A DNA stretch of 64,000 nucleotides, from the NCBI RefSeq assembly GCF_011764485.1, contig NZ_AP022849.1, positions 248,001 through 312,000 of the forward strand, given 5' to 3'. The notes under the pieces are model-generated. The model had not been told where the DNA came from. It searched no databases and saw only the letters and a list, made by a program, of their open reading frames with translations. The DNA comes from Bosea sp. ANAM02. GTDB taxonomy: Bacteria; Pseudomonadota; Alphaproteobacteria; Rhizobiales; Beijerinckiaceae. This document shows, in pieces, positions 51,604-60,191 of the stretch (position 1 is its first letter; the number at the start of each line of letters is the position of its first letter). The translations under genes were made by a program, and so were the position numbers.

Positions 51604-51804
51604 CTACCACTCGTAATAGCCGGAAGCCTTGATCGCGCCATCAGCGTAGCGGGTCGGGCACTTCGTGACTTCCTTCGTCTTCAGGAACTCTGCAACGAGC
51701 TCCTGGGTCGATCGCCCGTCCGTCGGGAGCTTCCGACGAGGGCGGGCGATGTTGGCGCCGAAGCCGAAGCGAACCTGGCGCTCGGCGGGTTTTGCATTCT
51801 GCAT
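51604..51804 (-). CDS. Small hypothetical protein
   Basis: A 66-residue protein starting MQNAKPAERQVRFGFG with GGAG upstream at 51804; longer in-frame extensions lack a site. Its middle is basic (IARPRRKLP) and its C-terminus has a single Cys. It is convergent with the thioredoxin-like gene. Function unknown; possibly a small RNA- or DNA-associated protein. Confidence 0.45.
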   Translation of the reverse strand: MQNAKPAERQVRFGFGANIARPRRKLPTDGRSTQELVAEFLKTKEVTKCPTRYADGAIKASGYYEW

Positions 51805-51922
51805 GAGTAACTCCCGAATCGTCCGATTCGTTTCGCGGACGACCGAGGGGTAGGATCGGTTCCTAGGACTTTCAATCAAATTCTTGCAGCGATCCATGGA
51901 TTGCAGATCCGCAGGCGTTTGC

Positions 51923-51931
51923 CAATCCTTG
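51923..51931 (+). promoter_or_regulatory. CAATCCTTG word upstream of the dotL-type gene
   Basis: An exact copy, 166 bases before the coupling-protein ATG and 26 bases before a small upstream frame. CTTGGT could serve as -35. Confidence 0.45.
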
Positions 51932-51957
51932 GTTTCCGAGCTCTAATTCATCAATCC

Positions 51958-52086
51958 ATGAGGATGATGATGAATCGCGCCTGCCAGTCCAAGAAGGTCT
52001 CTGACCTCGGCCCATTCTACGCCGCTCTGTCGGCGCGCGCTCCCACGCACGTGCGTTCGTTCTCGCTGTCTTTGAACCGCTGGTGA
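51958..52086 (+). CDS. Possible small upstream frame of dotL-type gene
   Basis: Up to 42 codons, with four near-consecutive ATGs at the start (51958, 51964, 51967, 51970) and AGGA positioned for the last of them. The frame ends 10 bases before the coupling-protein ATG, so it could be a leader peptide coupled to it. The product (MNRACQSKKVSDLGPFYAAL onward) is basic and has no known relatives that I recognise. Confidence 0.35.
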   Translation: MRMMMNRACQSKKVSDLGPFYAALSARAPTHVRSFSLSLNRW

Positions 52087-52096
52087 GGCCGCTGCA

Positions 52097-54799
52097 ATGG
52101 CAAAGATGACGCGCGGCCTGAAGGAGTCGCAGGAACTCAACGTCGAGTGGCTGCATCGCGATGCGCGCCCGCTCTTCACCAAGTTTGCAGACTGGATGCA
52201 CAAGCCCGCCAACGCGTCGATGGCGGTCGTCATGCTGGCTGCTGTCGGCTTCGTGGTTCCGGCGATCGGCGATGTGATGATGATCCTCGCGCTCGCCATC
52301 ACGGCCTGGGCGCTTTCGAAGCGCGAGGGGCTGGATCTTCGCTTGCCCGCGCAATCGGGCCTCATCGATCCCAACAACCCCATGCCCAACGGCGCGATCG
52401 GCCCCGCGAAGGGCATTTTCTTCCTCGGCAACGACATGGTTCGCGGCAGCGAGCTCTGGCTCGGCAACGACGACTGCCGCCAGCACTTCCTGGTGCTCGG
52501 CACGACCGGCGCCGGCAAAACCGAGGCGCTCATCGGCTTCGTTGCGAACGCCCTGAGCTGGAACTCTGGCTTCCTTTTCTGCGACGGCAAGGCGGACGTG
52601 TCGCTTTATTTCAAGCTGTACGCCCTGATGCGGTATTTCGGCCGCGAGGATGACCTGCTCGTCATCAACTTCATGACCGGCAACCGCGACACCAGCGGCT
52701 TTCGCGGTGACTTCAACATCACCTCGAACACCCTGAACCCCTTCTCCAATGGCTCGTCCGACTCGCTGACCCAGCTCGTCATCTCGCTGATGGACGAGAC
52801 AGGCGGCGACGGCGCGCTCTGGAAGGGACGCGCGAGCGCGATGTTCACCGGCGTGATGCGCGCGCTCGTCTGGCTGCGCGAGCAGAACGTCGTCGACCTC
52901 AACGTCGGCGTCATTCGTGACTACCTCAGCCTCAAGCGCATCATCGACCTTGCGAAGCCCACAAAGTACCCGGACATGCCTCCGCACATCCGGCACTCGA
53001 TCTCGTCCTATCTGACGTCGCTGCCGGGCTACAAGGACGACAAGGGCTACAACCAGGCCCAGACCACGCTCGACCAGCATGGCTACCTGGAGATGCAGTT
53101 CACCAAGATCATGGGCAGCTTGGCTGACGTCTACGGCTACATCTTTTCGACGCCATTTGGCGAAGTAGACATGGCGGACGTCGTACTTAATCGGCGCGGA
53201 CTCGTCATTATGTTGCCCGCGCTCGAAAAAGCAGACGATGAGATTGCTAACCTCGGCAAAATCGTGGTAGCTACTCTCAAAGGAATGATGGGTAATGCGC
53301 TCGGCTCTGAACTTGAAGGAACAGTTCAGCGTATTGTAGACAACCGTGTTACCAACTCGTCTAGTCCTTTTCCTGTGATCCTAGACGAATGCGGCTACTA
53401 TCTCGTTACTGGCATGGCAGTGATGGCGGCCCAGGCGCGCTCGCTTGGATTTGCGATGATCTTTGGCGCGCAGGACCTTCAGTCGATGAAGCGTCACAAC
53501 GACAAAGAGGCGAACTCGATCATCGCCAATACCAACACCAAGATCTTCATGAGAACTGAAGAGCCCAACGAGACCGCCAAGCTCGCGATCGACCGCGGCG
53601 GCAAGGGCCAGCGCTCGCAGCTCAAGGGCTACCAGGCCCATGTCGGCGAACTGACCTCGGTCAGCTATCGCGACAATTCCGAGGCCGGGGTCGAGCTGAT
53701 CGACCGCGTCGATCTGCGCGACCTGACCGGCCAGAAGGAAGGGCAAATGCATGTCACCCATGGCGACAAGCTGATCCGGGCGCGCTCCTTCTATGCCGAC
53801 CCGCCCTCGGTGATCGACAAGAAGACGATGATGCTGGCGGTCAACCACTTCATCATCGTGGAGAAGCCGAGCCTCGACGAGGTCGAGTTCGTCGACCGCA
53901 CCCCCGATGTCCTGGAGAAGCTGCTCGATCCCGCCTTCGCCGTCGCGATGGCGCGCGAGGCCGAGGCCGCCAAGAGCCAGATCTACGCCAAGGCCGAGGC
54001 GCTCGACGAGATCGCCGTCGCCGCCCAGGGCATGGCCGAATATATCGACCGCCGGCCACGCCAGCCGGTGGCGGAAGCGGCTTGCGTCGGCCTGTTCCAG
54101 GTCACCCGTGCCGTCGCCGCGGCAACCTCCGCCAGGCCGGCCGCGGCCGCAACAGGCGCCTCGATCGCCACGCCGGCCCGGCCGGCCGCCCCGCCGCCGC
54201 GCCCGAGCGTCAAGCACGTCTCCCTCAACGAGGACAGCACCAGCGGCGGTGGTCTCTCCGCCCTGGTCGAATCCATGGCCCGCCAGCAGGCGCCGGAAGG
54301 CGACTGGCGCACCCCCGCCGACCTGCCGCCCGAGCTCCTCGACGAGGATGGCTTCCACGACGAGGCCGAGCTCGCCCAGCTCGCGCCCGACCCGGACGAG
54401 CGCCCGCTGCGCCGCGGCCCGCTCCCCGAGATCGAGCCGCGTCCGGTCACGCTCCGCGAGATCGGCCATGGCGTCGACGTCGCCGGCAAATCGATCGCCG
54501 AATCCGACGAGCTCAGCCACGACGCCTTCCTGCGCGTCATGTCGGACGCCTACTTCGATCCGGCCTCGACCACCGCAGCCGAGGTCGAGAAGAAGTTCGT
54601 CGACGCCACCGGTGGCTCCTACCGGCCGGCCGATCCCACTGTGCGGCCCATGGTCGATGCCGCCGCCCATGGCAGCGATCGCCTGTTCGCCGAGACAGCC
54701 CCCGAGGAGCCGCTCGCCCAGCCGGGTTCGGATACCGTCTACGTGTCTGATTTCCTGGCCAGCTTGATGTCTGACACTCGGGCCGAGGAAGACGCCTGA
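52097..54799 (+). CDS. dotL: IcmO/DotL/TrbC-type type IV coupling protein
   Basis: A 900-residue membrane ATPase that brings the relaxase-DNA complex to a type IVB (I-type, Dot/Icm-like) channel. Two membrane helices lie at about residues 38-72; Walker A GTTGAGKT is at 135-142 and Walker B ILDECG has Asp430-Glu431, all matching DotL/IcmO, including SWNSGFLFCDGKADVSLYFK. Residues after about 670 are Ala, Pro and Arg-rich and then acidic, a species-specific tail for adaptor binding. Between about 53165 and 53420 codon use turns AT-rich, while the tail is very GC-rich, suggesting mosaic origin. A strong terminator follows. Confidence 0.9.
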   Translation: MAKMTRGLKESQELNVEWLHRDARPLFTKFADWMHKPANASMAVVMLAAVGFVVPAIGDVMMILALAITAWALSKREGLDLRLPAQSGLIDPNNPMPNGAIGPAKGIFFLGNDMVRGSELWLGNDDCRQHFLVLGTTGAGKTEALIGFVANALSWNSGFLFCDGKADVSLYFKLYALMRYFGREDDLLVINFMTGNRDTSGFRGDFNITSNTLNPFSNGSSDSLTQLVISLMDETGGDGALWKGRASAMFTGVMRALVWLREQNVVDLNVGVIRDYLSLKRIIDLAKPTKYPDMPPHIRHSISSYLTSLPGYKDDKGYNQAQTTLDQHGYLEMQFTKIMGSLADVYGYIFSTPFGEVDMADVVLNRRGLVIMLPALEKADDEIANLGKIVVATLKGMMGNALGSELEGTVQRIVDNRVTNSSSPFPVILDECGYYLVTGMAVMAAQARSLGFAMIFGAQDLQSMKRHNDKEANSIIANTNTKIFMRTEEPNETAKLAIDRGGKGQRSQLKGYQAHVGELTSVSYRDNSEAGVELIDRVDLRDLTGQKEGQMHVTHGDKLIRARSFYADPPSVIDKKTMMLAVNHFIIVEKPSLDEVEFVDRTPDVLEKLLDPAFAVAMAREAEAAKSQIYAKAEALDEIAVAAQGMAEYIDRRPRQPVAEAACVGLFQVTRAVAAATSARPAAAATGASIATPARPAAPPPRPSVKHVSLNEDSTSGGGLSALVESMARQQAPEGDWRTPADLPPELLDEDGFHDEAELAQLAPDPDERPLRRGPLPEIEPRPVTLREIGHGVDVAGKSIAESDELSHDAFLRVMSDAYFDPASTTAAEVEKKFVDATGGSYRPADPTVRPMVDAAAHGSDRLFAETAPEEPLAQPGSDTVYVSDFLASLMSDTRAEEDA

Positions 54800-54826
54800 C
54801 GCCGGCGGACGCGGATCGCGGATCGC

Positions 54827-54867
54827 AGAGGGGCGCCCCGGGAATGCCGGGCGCCCCTCTCTTGTTT
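54827..54867 (+). terminator. Rho-independent terminator after dotL-type gene
   Basis: AGAGGGGCGCCC and GGGCGCCCCTCT form a 12-base stem, with CTTGTTT after it, 28 bases past the stop. Confidence 0.85.
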
Positions 54868-55270
54868 GGGGATGTTATTCACAGATTGGGATCATTATCC
54901 TAACGCCGCTTGACTTGGCCGGCTCGCCGTGGTGTTCTTGTTATGTTCGCTAACGAGACCTTAATCACTTAGTCGGGGATTCTGAAGCGCCCAGTGAAGC
55001 AGATTAACCTCGTCACCGTTTCGCCCCAAGGAACCCGTTCCCCGCTCGGGGCCTTGCGGGTATGGAGAATTTGAGTGGACCGCAGGTGGCTCCGGCGCAG
55101 CGCCGGAGGCTGTTGCAATCCAGAGACTCACCCGTGAAAGAGGGTTTTGGACGAATCGGAAAACTCTAAATCTATAGACATTTCCATGGTGCTCAGCCAT
55201 GGGTCCCTCTGAGGCGCGCGAACGCCTCTCCAGTTAGTTTTGTTCAGAGTTCAGCCAGCAGGCGAAGGTC
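54868..55270. other. Non-coding stretch with three inverted repeats
   Basis: No convincing gene. CTCCGGCG-CAG-CGCCGGAG (55090-55108), CCATGG-N7-CCATGG (55184-55202) and GAGGCG-N6-CGCCTC (55211-55228) follow in order before the gene at 55271. The stretch could be a structured leader, or an oriT or origin segment; no nic motif or iteron set was recognised. Confidence 0.4.
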
Positions 55271-55603
55271 ATGTCGTACGCAACGCATCCGTCGGTCGAC
55301 CATCTCACCGAGTCCATCAAGTTCGAGCTTATCGTGTTGGGCCTCAGCGATTATGAGGCCGAGCTCCTGGCGCCTCTCGAAGCCGAGATGCGCAGCTATG
55401 TCGAGGGGGCTGCTGATTGCGGCCTGTCCGAAGAGGACATGACCCCCGACCTCATTGAGCTCGCCAAGGGCAAGCTCCAGTCCCTCGAAATCCGTCGTCA
55501 TCAGCCGCGTCTGGGCCCAGTGCGCTATTCGTGCATCGCTGAAGTTGCGAGCTCGACGTCCGCTTCCACGGCGAACGGCGCCGACGTTGCCATTTCGGCC
55601 TGA
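55271..55603 (+). CDS. Small hypothetical protein
   Basis: A 110-residue acidic, helical protein starting MSYATHPSVDHLTESIKFEL behind GGCGAAGG. The C-terminal 25 residues are Ser/Thr/Ala-rich. No family recognised. It is preceded by a hairpin-rich non-coding region, which may control it. Confidence 0.55.
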   Translation: MSYATHPSVDHLTESIKFELIVLGLSDYEAELLAPLEAEMRSYVEGAADCGLSEEDMTPDLIELAKGKLQSLEIRRHQPRLGPVRYSCIAEVASSTSASTANGADVAISA

Positions 55604-55654
55604 ACGCGCGCTGATCCACCGTTTTGACCGCGTTCGCCCTTGAGCCTTGCACTC

Positions 55655-55680
55655 GTTCGCGAGACCCTTTTCTCGCGAAC
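55655..55680. repeat. Inverted repeat GTTCGCGAG-N8-CTCGCGAAC
   Basis: A perfect 9-base stem in the 103-base gap, 27 bases before the next ATG. CCCTTTT in the loop; no downstream T-run. Regulatory hairpin or operator. Confidence 0.45.
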
Positions 55681-55706
55681 GCGGCTCGACTTAGGGCGGA
55701 ACGGAC

Positions 55707-56210
55707 ATGCGGAAGGCCTATATTGACCTGCTGGAGGCAGTAAACGCCGTCCAGATGAAGGCGACCGGGGAAACCGGAGCGCGAGCGATCGCGTTCGGGA
55801 TCCCCCAGTCTCAGGTGCCTGAAAAGCTACTTGCCGTTCTGCGTGCCGCTGAGGCCGCGGAGCGCGTTGGCGCATCTGCGCTTACCGGCGGCGCCAGCGA
55901 GCCCGCATCGCCGACGGACGACCCTGCTAAGCTGCGGGAGGTCATCGACGGACTATTCCAATGGATGAAGATCCAGGGCCTCGACGTGAGCGAGCCGACG
56001 GCAATCGTCGCGGAAACGCTCAAGGGGAAGAGCAAGCGCGGAAAGCGCTATGTCATGCTTCCGAAGTTCGCGCCAAACGCGGAACGTCGAAAAAAGCAAT
56101 GGAAACCGATCCTGACAGTGGATGGCACCATGTCAGCGGATGAGATGAAAGCCAAAGCACGCGACATGGGCGAAGTCGCTGATCGGCTTGGTCCTGCTGC
56201 AGCTCGCTGA
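55707..56210 (+). CDS. Hypothetical basic protein
   Basis: A 167-residue protein. The N-terminal 55 residues are helical (MRKAYIDLLEAVNAVQMK), followed by a Ser/Pro-rich linker, and the C-terminal part is basic (KGKSKRGKRYVMLPKFAP). This layout suits a small nucleic-acid-binding protein, but no family is recognised. It precedes a non-coding stretch before the two-component genes. Confidence 0.55.
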   Translation: MRKAYIDLLEAVNAVQMKATGETGARAIAFGIPQSQVPEKLLAVLRAAEAAERVGASALTGGASEPASPTDDPAKLREVIDGLFQWMKIQGLDVSEPTAIVAETLKGKSKRGKRYVMLPKFAPNAERRKKQWKPILTVDGTMSADEMKAKARDMGEVADRLGPAAAR

Positions 56211-56550
56211 CCCCTGGTCTGGAGATACCCCCGCGAAAGGGCTCTCCGGGATCTGCGACCGTCAGCAGGTAGAGTTCAGAAGGTCACGGACAGCCTTCTA
56301 CAGGCCGCATATTTCTCCAGTTTGTCTGGAACCCCCTTTTTTGTTTCTGGTTCATGTCTAGGCCGATTTCGCCCGGTGGATGGGCCGCCAAGGTAAAGGC
56401 CCCGTTAACACAGGACCGATAGGTTGCTGGCGAATTGAAGCAGTCGGGGAAATGCTGGCCATCATGCCCCGGATGCGGCAATAACAATGCAGGCGAAGTC
56501 GTGTTTTGGCGTGGACCCGGATCCCGCCATTGTTGGTTCAGTTCGAGGCT
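56211..56550. other. Non-coding stretch upstream of the two-component genes
   Basis: About 340 bases without a convincing gene. A weak inverted repeat GGAGATACCCC with GGGCTCTCC lies at about 56222-56247, just after the previous stop, and could end that transcript. No clear promoter stands out. Confidence 0.4.
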
Positions 56551-57267
56551 ATGAGCACAAAACCTCACGTTCTCGTCGTCGAGGACGATCGCAAGATCAG
56601 CGAAATGATCGACCAGTACCTGTCTGAGAACGGCATGCGCGTGACCGTTGCAGGGGACGCTCCATCGTTCGATCGGGTTTTTGCCGACGGCCAGTACGAC
56701 ATGCTCATCCTGGACGTGATGCTGCCCGGCGAGAACGGCATCAGCATTTGCAGCCGAGTCCGCTCCGCGTCGGCGATCCCGATCATGTTCTTGTCCGCGC
56801 GCGGCGAGGATAATGACCGCGTCATCGGCCTCGAGGTCGGAGCTGACGACTATCTGGTGAAGCCGTTCTCATTGCGGGAACTCCTAGCCCGAGTTCGGGC
56901 AATGCTCCGGCGTGAAGAACTCGCGCGCGCGCCGGCGGGAAACCCAGCTCGGGTGCTTTCCTTCGCTGGCTTCGATCTCGACATGGGCTTGCGTGAGCTG
57001 CGCAACAGCGACGGCAGCATCGTCAATCTCACCGGTGCGGAATTCGATCTGCTCCGCGTGCTTGTCGAGCGCTCAAAGCGAGTGCTCACGCGGGACAATC
57101 TGCTCGACTACACACAGGGACACACCTCGACCGCCCTCGACAGGTCCATAGACATCCTCATCAGCCGCCTGCGACAGAAGATCGAGCTTGATCCTCGCGA
57201 TCCTCAAATCATCCGCACTGTTCGGGGCGAAGGCTACATCTTCGCACCTGAGGTCGTGGTTCGGTGA
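56551..57267 (+). CDS. OmpR-family response regulator
   Basis: A 238-residue transcription factor. The receiver domain has acidic Asp pair in VVEDD, phospho-acceptor Asp55 (LILDVMLP), and Lys104 in LVKPF. The C-terminal winged helix has LTGAEFDLLRVL and the recognition region DRSIDILISRLRQKIE, ending in the typical RTVRGEGYIF. ATG 56551 has GAGG upstream; longer starts lack it. The stop overlaps the sensor kinase start (GTGA). Targets are unknown; a role in controlling transfer or the envelope genes on this element is possible. Confidence 0.93.
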   Translation: MSTKPHVLVVEDDRKISEMIDQYLSENGMRVTVAGDAPSFDRVFADGQYDMLILDVMLPGENGISICSRVRSASAIPIMFLSARGEDNDRVIGLEVGADDYLVKPFSLRELLARVRAMLRREELARAPAGNPARVLSFAGFDLDMGLRELRNSDGSIVNLTGAEFDLLRVLVERSKRVLTRDNLLDYTQGHTSTALDRSIDILISRLRQKIELDPRDPQIIRTVRGEGYIFAPEVVVR

Positions 57268-58634
57268 TCCCGCGGTTCCTCAAGCTTCCGACGATAGCGT
57301 CCCAGATCATTCTCCTCGTTCTGGGAAGCGAGATCGCGTTCCAGGCGATCACGGCAATCGACGTTCACATCATCGATGGCGGACAACCCGGCCGATGCGA
57401 CTCGTCTGAGGGAAACGGCTTCTCCTATGCCTTGCGGCTGATGGACGACATGACGGATCAGCAGCAGCGGGATCTCCAGCTGCAGGCGATCAAGCGCACC
57501 TTCCCCAGGATGGGAGTGACGGCTCTTCCGGCGGAAATGACGGTTCGGGCACCGTTGGACGACGCACCCGAGATCAAATCCGTACAGCGCATTCTCGGTC
57601 CGGATCGCCAGGTCTTCTTTCCGCGCGAAGCTGACGCTCCAACCGGGCGCATCGTTGTCAGGTTGAGGGATAAGACGCTCATCGCCGCGACCGTCCACTG
57701 CCGCAATCAGCCTGCGGTCTGGGCCTGGGACACGTTTATCCGCGGCTTCTTTTACATCCTCCTGACGACGCCCTTCCTCCTCTGGTGGTCGCGCAGGACG
57801 CTCGCCCGTCCGCTTGAGCAAGTTGAGGAAGCTGCAAATTCATTCGCGCTCGATCGCGAGACGGCGCCGATACCGGCTACCGGCCCCACGGAGATCCGCG
57901 CTGCGACGACCGCTCTCAATCGAGCCGTGTCTCGCGTCAGGAAGCTGGTTGCCGAACGCAGCCGGATGCTTGCCGCCGTCTCTCACGACCTGATGACGCC
58001 GTTGACGCGCTTGCAGATGCGCTGTGATTTCGTGAAGGACGACAAGGTCCGCCAGGATATGGTTCGCGACATCGAGCAGATGCGAGCGATGGTTGAGCAG
58101 GCCCTGTCGTTCCTACGTGAGGGGCGCGGCACGCAGCGACGCGCGGCCGTCGATCTGCCGACCCTTCTGACGACGGTGCGCGACCAGTTCCTCGATCTCG
58201 GGCACGAGGTCGACTACATCGGCCCCCGCCATCTTGCTGCGGAGGTCGACCCTCAGGGTATCGAGCGTGCCATCACCAACTTGGTCGGCAACGCCATCAA
58301 GTTCGGAGATACCGTCGTCATCTCTCTGAACGCTTTGGGCGGCCTGATCACGATCGAGGTCGCCGATAACGGCCCCGGGATTCCCGACAGCGAGAAAGAC
58401 CGCGTCACCGAACCGTTCATGCGCGGTGACGAGGCTCGCACCATTCACGACGACACCGGCTTTGGCCTCGGGCTGTCGATCGTGAAGGCCGTCGCTGAAC
58501 AGCATGAAGGCAAGCTATCGCTGCACGATCGGGAACCGCACGGTCTCCTGGCGCGGATGGAATTCCCGCACAAGATCGCACAGACCCGCAACGGGCCGCG
58601 GCCGTGGCCGGCAAGAGATGCGCAGACTGCTTGA
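57264..58634 (+). CDS. Membrane sensor histidine kinase
   Basis: A 456-residue kinase forming a pair with the preceding regulator. An N-terminal membrane helix (ASQIILLVLGSEIAFQAI) and a second at about residue 155-175 (GFFYILLTTPFLLWW) bracket a periplasmic sensor region; HAMP follows. The H box has His240 (AAVSHDLMTPLTRL), and N box NLVGNAIKFG, DNGPGIP and GFGLGLSIVK complete the ATPase domain. Start GTG overlaps the upstream stop. EnvZ-like in layout; the stimulus is unknown. Confidence 0.93.
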   Translation: MIPRFLKLPTIASQIILLVLGSEIAFQAITAIDVHIIDGGQPGRCDSSEGNGFSYALRLMDDMTDQQQRDLQLQAIKRTFPRMGVTALPAEMTVRAPLDDAPEIKSVQRILGPDRQVFFPREADAPTGRIVVRLRDKTLIAATVHCRNQPAVWAWDTFIRGFFYILLTTPFLLWWSRRTLARPLEQVEEAANSFALDRETAPIPATGPTEIRAATTALNRAVSRVRKLVAERSRMLAAVSHDLMTPLTRLQMRCDFVKDDKVRQDMVRDIEQMRAMVEQALSFLREGRGTQRRAAVDLPTLLTTVRDQFLDLGHEVDYIGPRHLAAEVDPQGIERAITNLVGNAIKFGDTVVISLNALGGLITIEVADNGPGIPDSEKDRVTEPFMRGDEARTIHDDTGFGLGLSIVKAVAEQHEGKLSLHDREPHGLLARMEFPHKIAQTRNGPRPWPARDAQTA

Positions 58635-58643
58635 TCGGTTGCG

Positions 58644-59126
58644 CTAGAGAAGCGTGAAACCGATCTCGGCGAGCGGAAGCCCCTTGGCGGCCATTGGGCC
58701 GGTTTTCAGGACGCGCATCGGACGCATCCGCAGTTTTGCGGGAGCGCGCTTTGCGATCTGCTCGCCTACTTGCACCGCCACGTTCAAGAAGATGCGCCAG
58801 GCTAGCGGCGCGCGCGGGTCGATTGTCGTGCAGGATAGCGCGAGATAATCGCGGCCTTCCAGGTTCCGAATGAGTGCGGCTCCCGCCCAGTCGATGGATA
58901 CGAAGCCCGCAATGTCGATCTCTGGCACGCCGAGCGCGAGGGTCCCATCCGACTCGAAGGCGAAGGCAAACGAGCTCGATCCGAGAGTTCCCAGGAACAG
59001 GTCGTAGAAAACCTTGGAGCCCGACTTACGCTCGGCGACCTGCGCGCCAACGCGCGACACCCGCCGAACCAGGTCCAGCATCGGGTGCGCTTCGGCGATC
59101 TCTTCGATCGGGCGCATCGTCGCCAT
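58644..59126 (-). CDS. Hypothetical protein
   Basis: A 160-residue protein starting MATMRPIEEIAEAHPMLDLV. It has a helical start, then a beta-rich centre (GSSSFAFAFESDGTLALGVPEID) and a basic end. No signal peptide or known motif. It converges with the sensor kinase gene (9-base gap) and is divergent from the next gene. Confidence 0.55.
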   Translation of the reverse strand: MATMRPIEEIAEAHPMLDLVRRVSRVGAQVAERKSGSKVFYDLFLGTLGSSSFAFAFESDGTLALGVPEIDIAGFVSIDWAGAALIRNLEGRDYLALSCTTIDPRAPLAWRIFLNVAVQVGEQIAKRAPAKLRMRPMRVLKTGPMAAKGLPLAEIGFTLL

Positions 59127-59151
59127 ATCGTTATCCCAGTCCGATTCGTTT

Positions 59152-59160
59152 CAATCCTTG
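59152..59160 (+). promoter_or_regulatory. CAATCCTTG word in a divergent gap
   Basis: An exact copy 86 bases upstream of the rightward GTG at 59247 and 25 bases upstream of the leftward ATG at 59126. A further GATCCTTG lies at 59226-59233. Confidence 0.45.
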
Positions 59161-59246
59161 TTCGAAGGTTGCGACCAGCCCTTCTCGATGTAAAGTCTTT
59201 CGCAGAATCGTAGGATTCGATCGCAGATCCTTGAAGGACCGTTGCC

Positions 59247-60182
59247 GTGATCCAACCCGCCAACGCAGAGGACCTGATCAAGCGTAACGCTCTGATCATG
59301 TCGCTGTCGCAGCATCTGTCGCCAGGCTTCTCGGTCGTTCCTCCGACTGTTCGCTTCCCTTTCCCAGCCGTCGCTCATCCCGAGATGGGGCTGTGCGCGG
59401 TGTTCGTTCACGAGTCCCCGCTGATCCTCGAAGAGGGCGAGCGCCGCTGGTATGGCGCCGAGAGCGTCGATCCGGAGCGTGCAATTGCGGAAGCGACGAT
59501 GGAGCTCTCGGCGGCCGCAAAAGCCCCCCTCGACCGGGTAACAGGCATTGCCTGGCTACCACAGGGGTATAGTCGCCTCGAAATGCCCGGGATCTGCACG
59601 AGTCCCGCGCCGGAAGACGCCGCTGCAGTGATTGAGGACGCCCTCACCCGAGTGCCGAACCGGACGGATGCGCCGCTCAATCCCTGGTATGCGAATTACA
59701 TTGTCGGTGCATCCGGACCCAAAGGCCCGCCGAGCGAACCTGTTCGTCGCGTGTCAGCGTTGGTCGAAAAGGTCCTGGAGGGGATCTTCGCTGACAAGGA
59801 GGCCGTCATCGCCGGCACTGTCCTCGGCCCGACCGAGTTCGCGGACCCTCGCTTCCTGTTGCCCGCTCTTCTCGCCTGCGCATCGGAGGACTGGGATACC
59901 GTTCGCTCGTCGACCGGACGTGTCAAAGGCATTTTCCCGGGCTTCAAACTGCAGCTCACGCCCGATCCGGGTTCGCTCCTCGGCTATCGCGTCGATGGCG
60001 TCACAGCCGCAACTCCCTATCTCATCCACGGCCCGGTCGCTGCAGTGATCCGTCGCTTCGATTTCGACGGCGAGTTCGCGCTCGATGACCTCGTCGGGCA
60101 GTTTGCCCGCTACCTCGAAAAGAACGGCCTCGATGCGACCGTGCTCGAAGAATACGAGTACCGGCTGGCAACGGCTGAGTGA
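59247..60182 (+). CDS. Hypothetical protein
   Basis: A 311-residue protein starting at GTG 59247, with AAGGA eight bases upstream; a later ATG (59298) would shorten it by 17 residues. It is an alpha/beta protein with no recognised motif (VEKVLEGIFADKEAVIAGTV is a helix-strand unit). It heads a three-gene rightward run ending in the prepilin peptidase, which hints at a pilus-related role, but this is only context. Confidence 0.55.
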   Translation: MIQPANAEDLIKRNALIMSLSQHLSPGFSVVPPTVRFPFPAVAHPEMGLCAVFVHESPLILEEGERRWYGAESVDPERAIAEATMELSAAAKAPLDRVTGIAWLPQGYSRLEMPGICTSPAPEDAAAVIEDALTRVPNRTDAPLNPWYANYIVGASGPKGPPSEPVRRVSALVEKVLEGIFADKEAVIAGTVLGPTEFADPRFLLPALLACASEDWDTVRSSTGRVKGIFPGFKLQLTPDPGSLLGYRVDGVTAATPYLIHGPVAAVIRRFDFDGEFALDDLVGQFARYLEKNGLDATVLEEYEYRLATAE

Positions 60183-60191
60183 GGAAGGCAT

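Noticed and set aside
53381..54670. 430-codon minus-strand frame in the 3' part of the dotL-type gene
   Set aside because: Gly/Arg/Asp-rich shadow caused by very high GC; the coupling protein reads straight through.
54961..55200. 79-codon leftward frame after the dotL-type terminator
   Set aside because: No ribosome site, low-complexity translation, and it runs through two of the inverted repeats.
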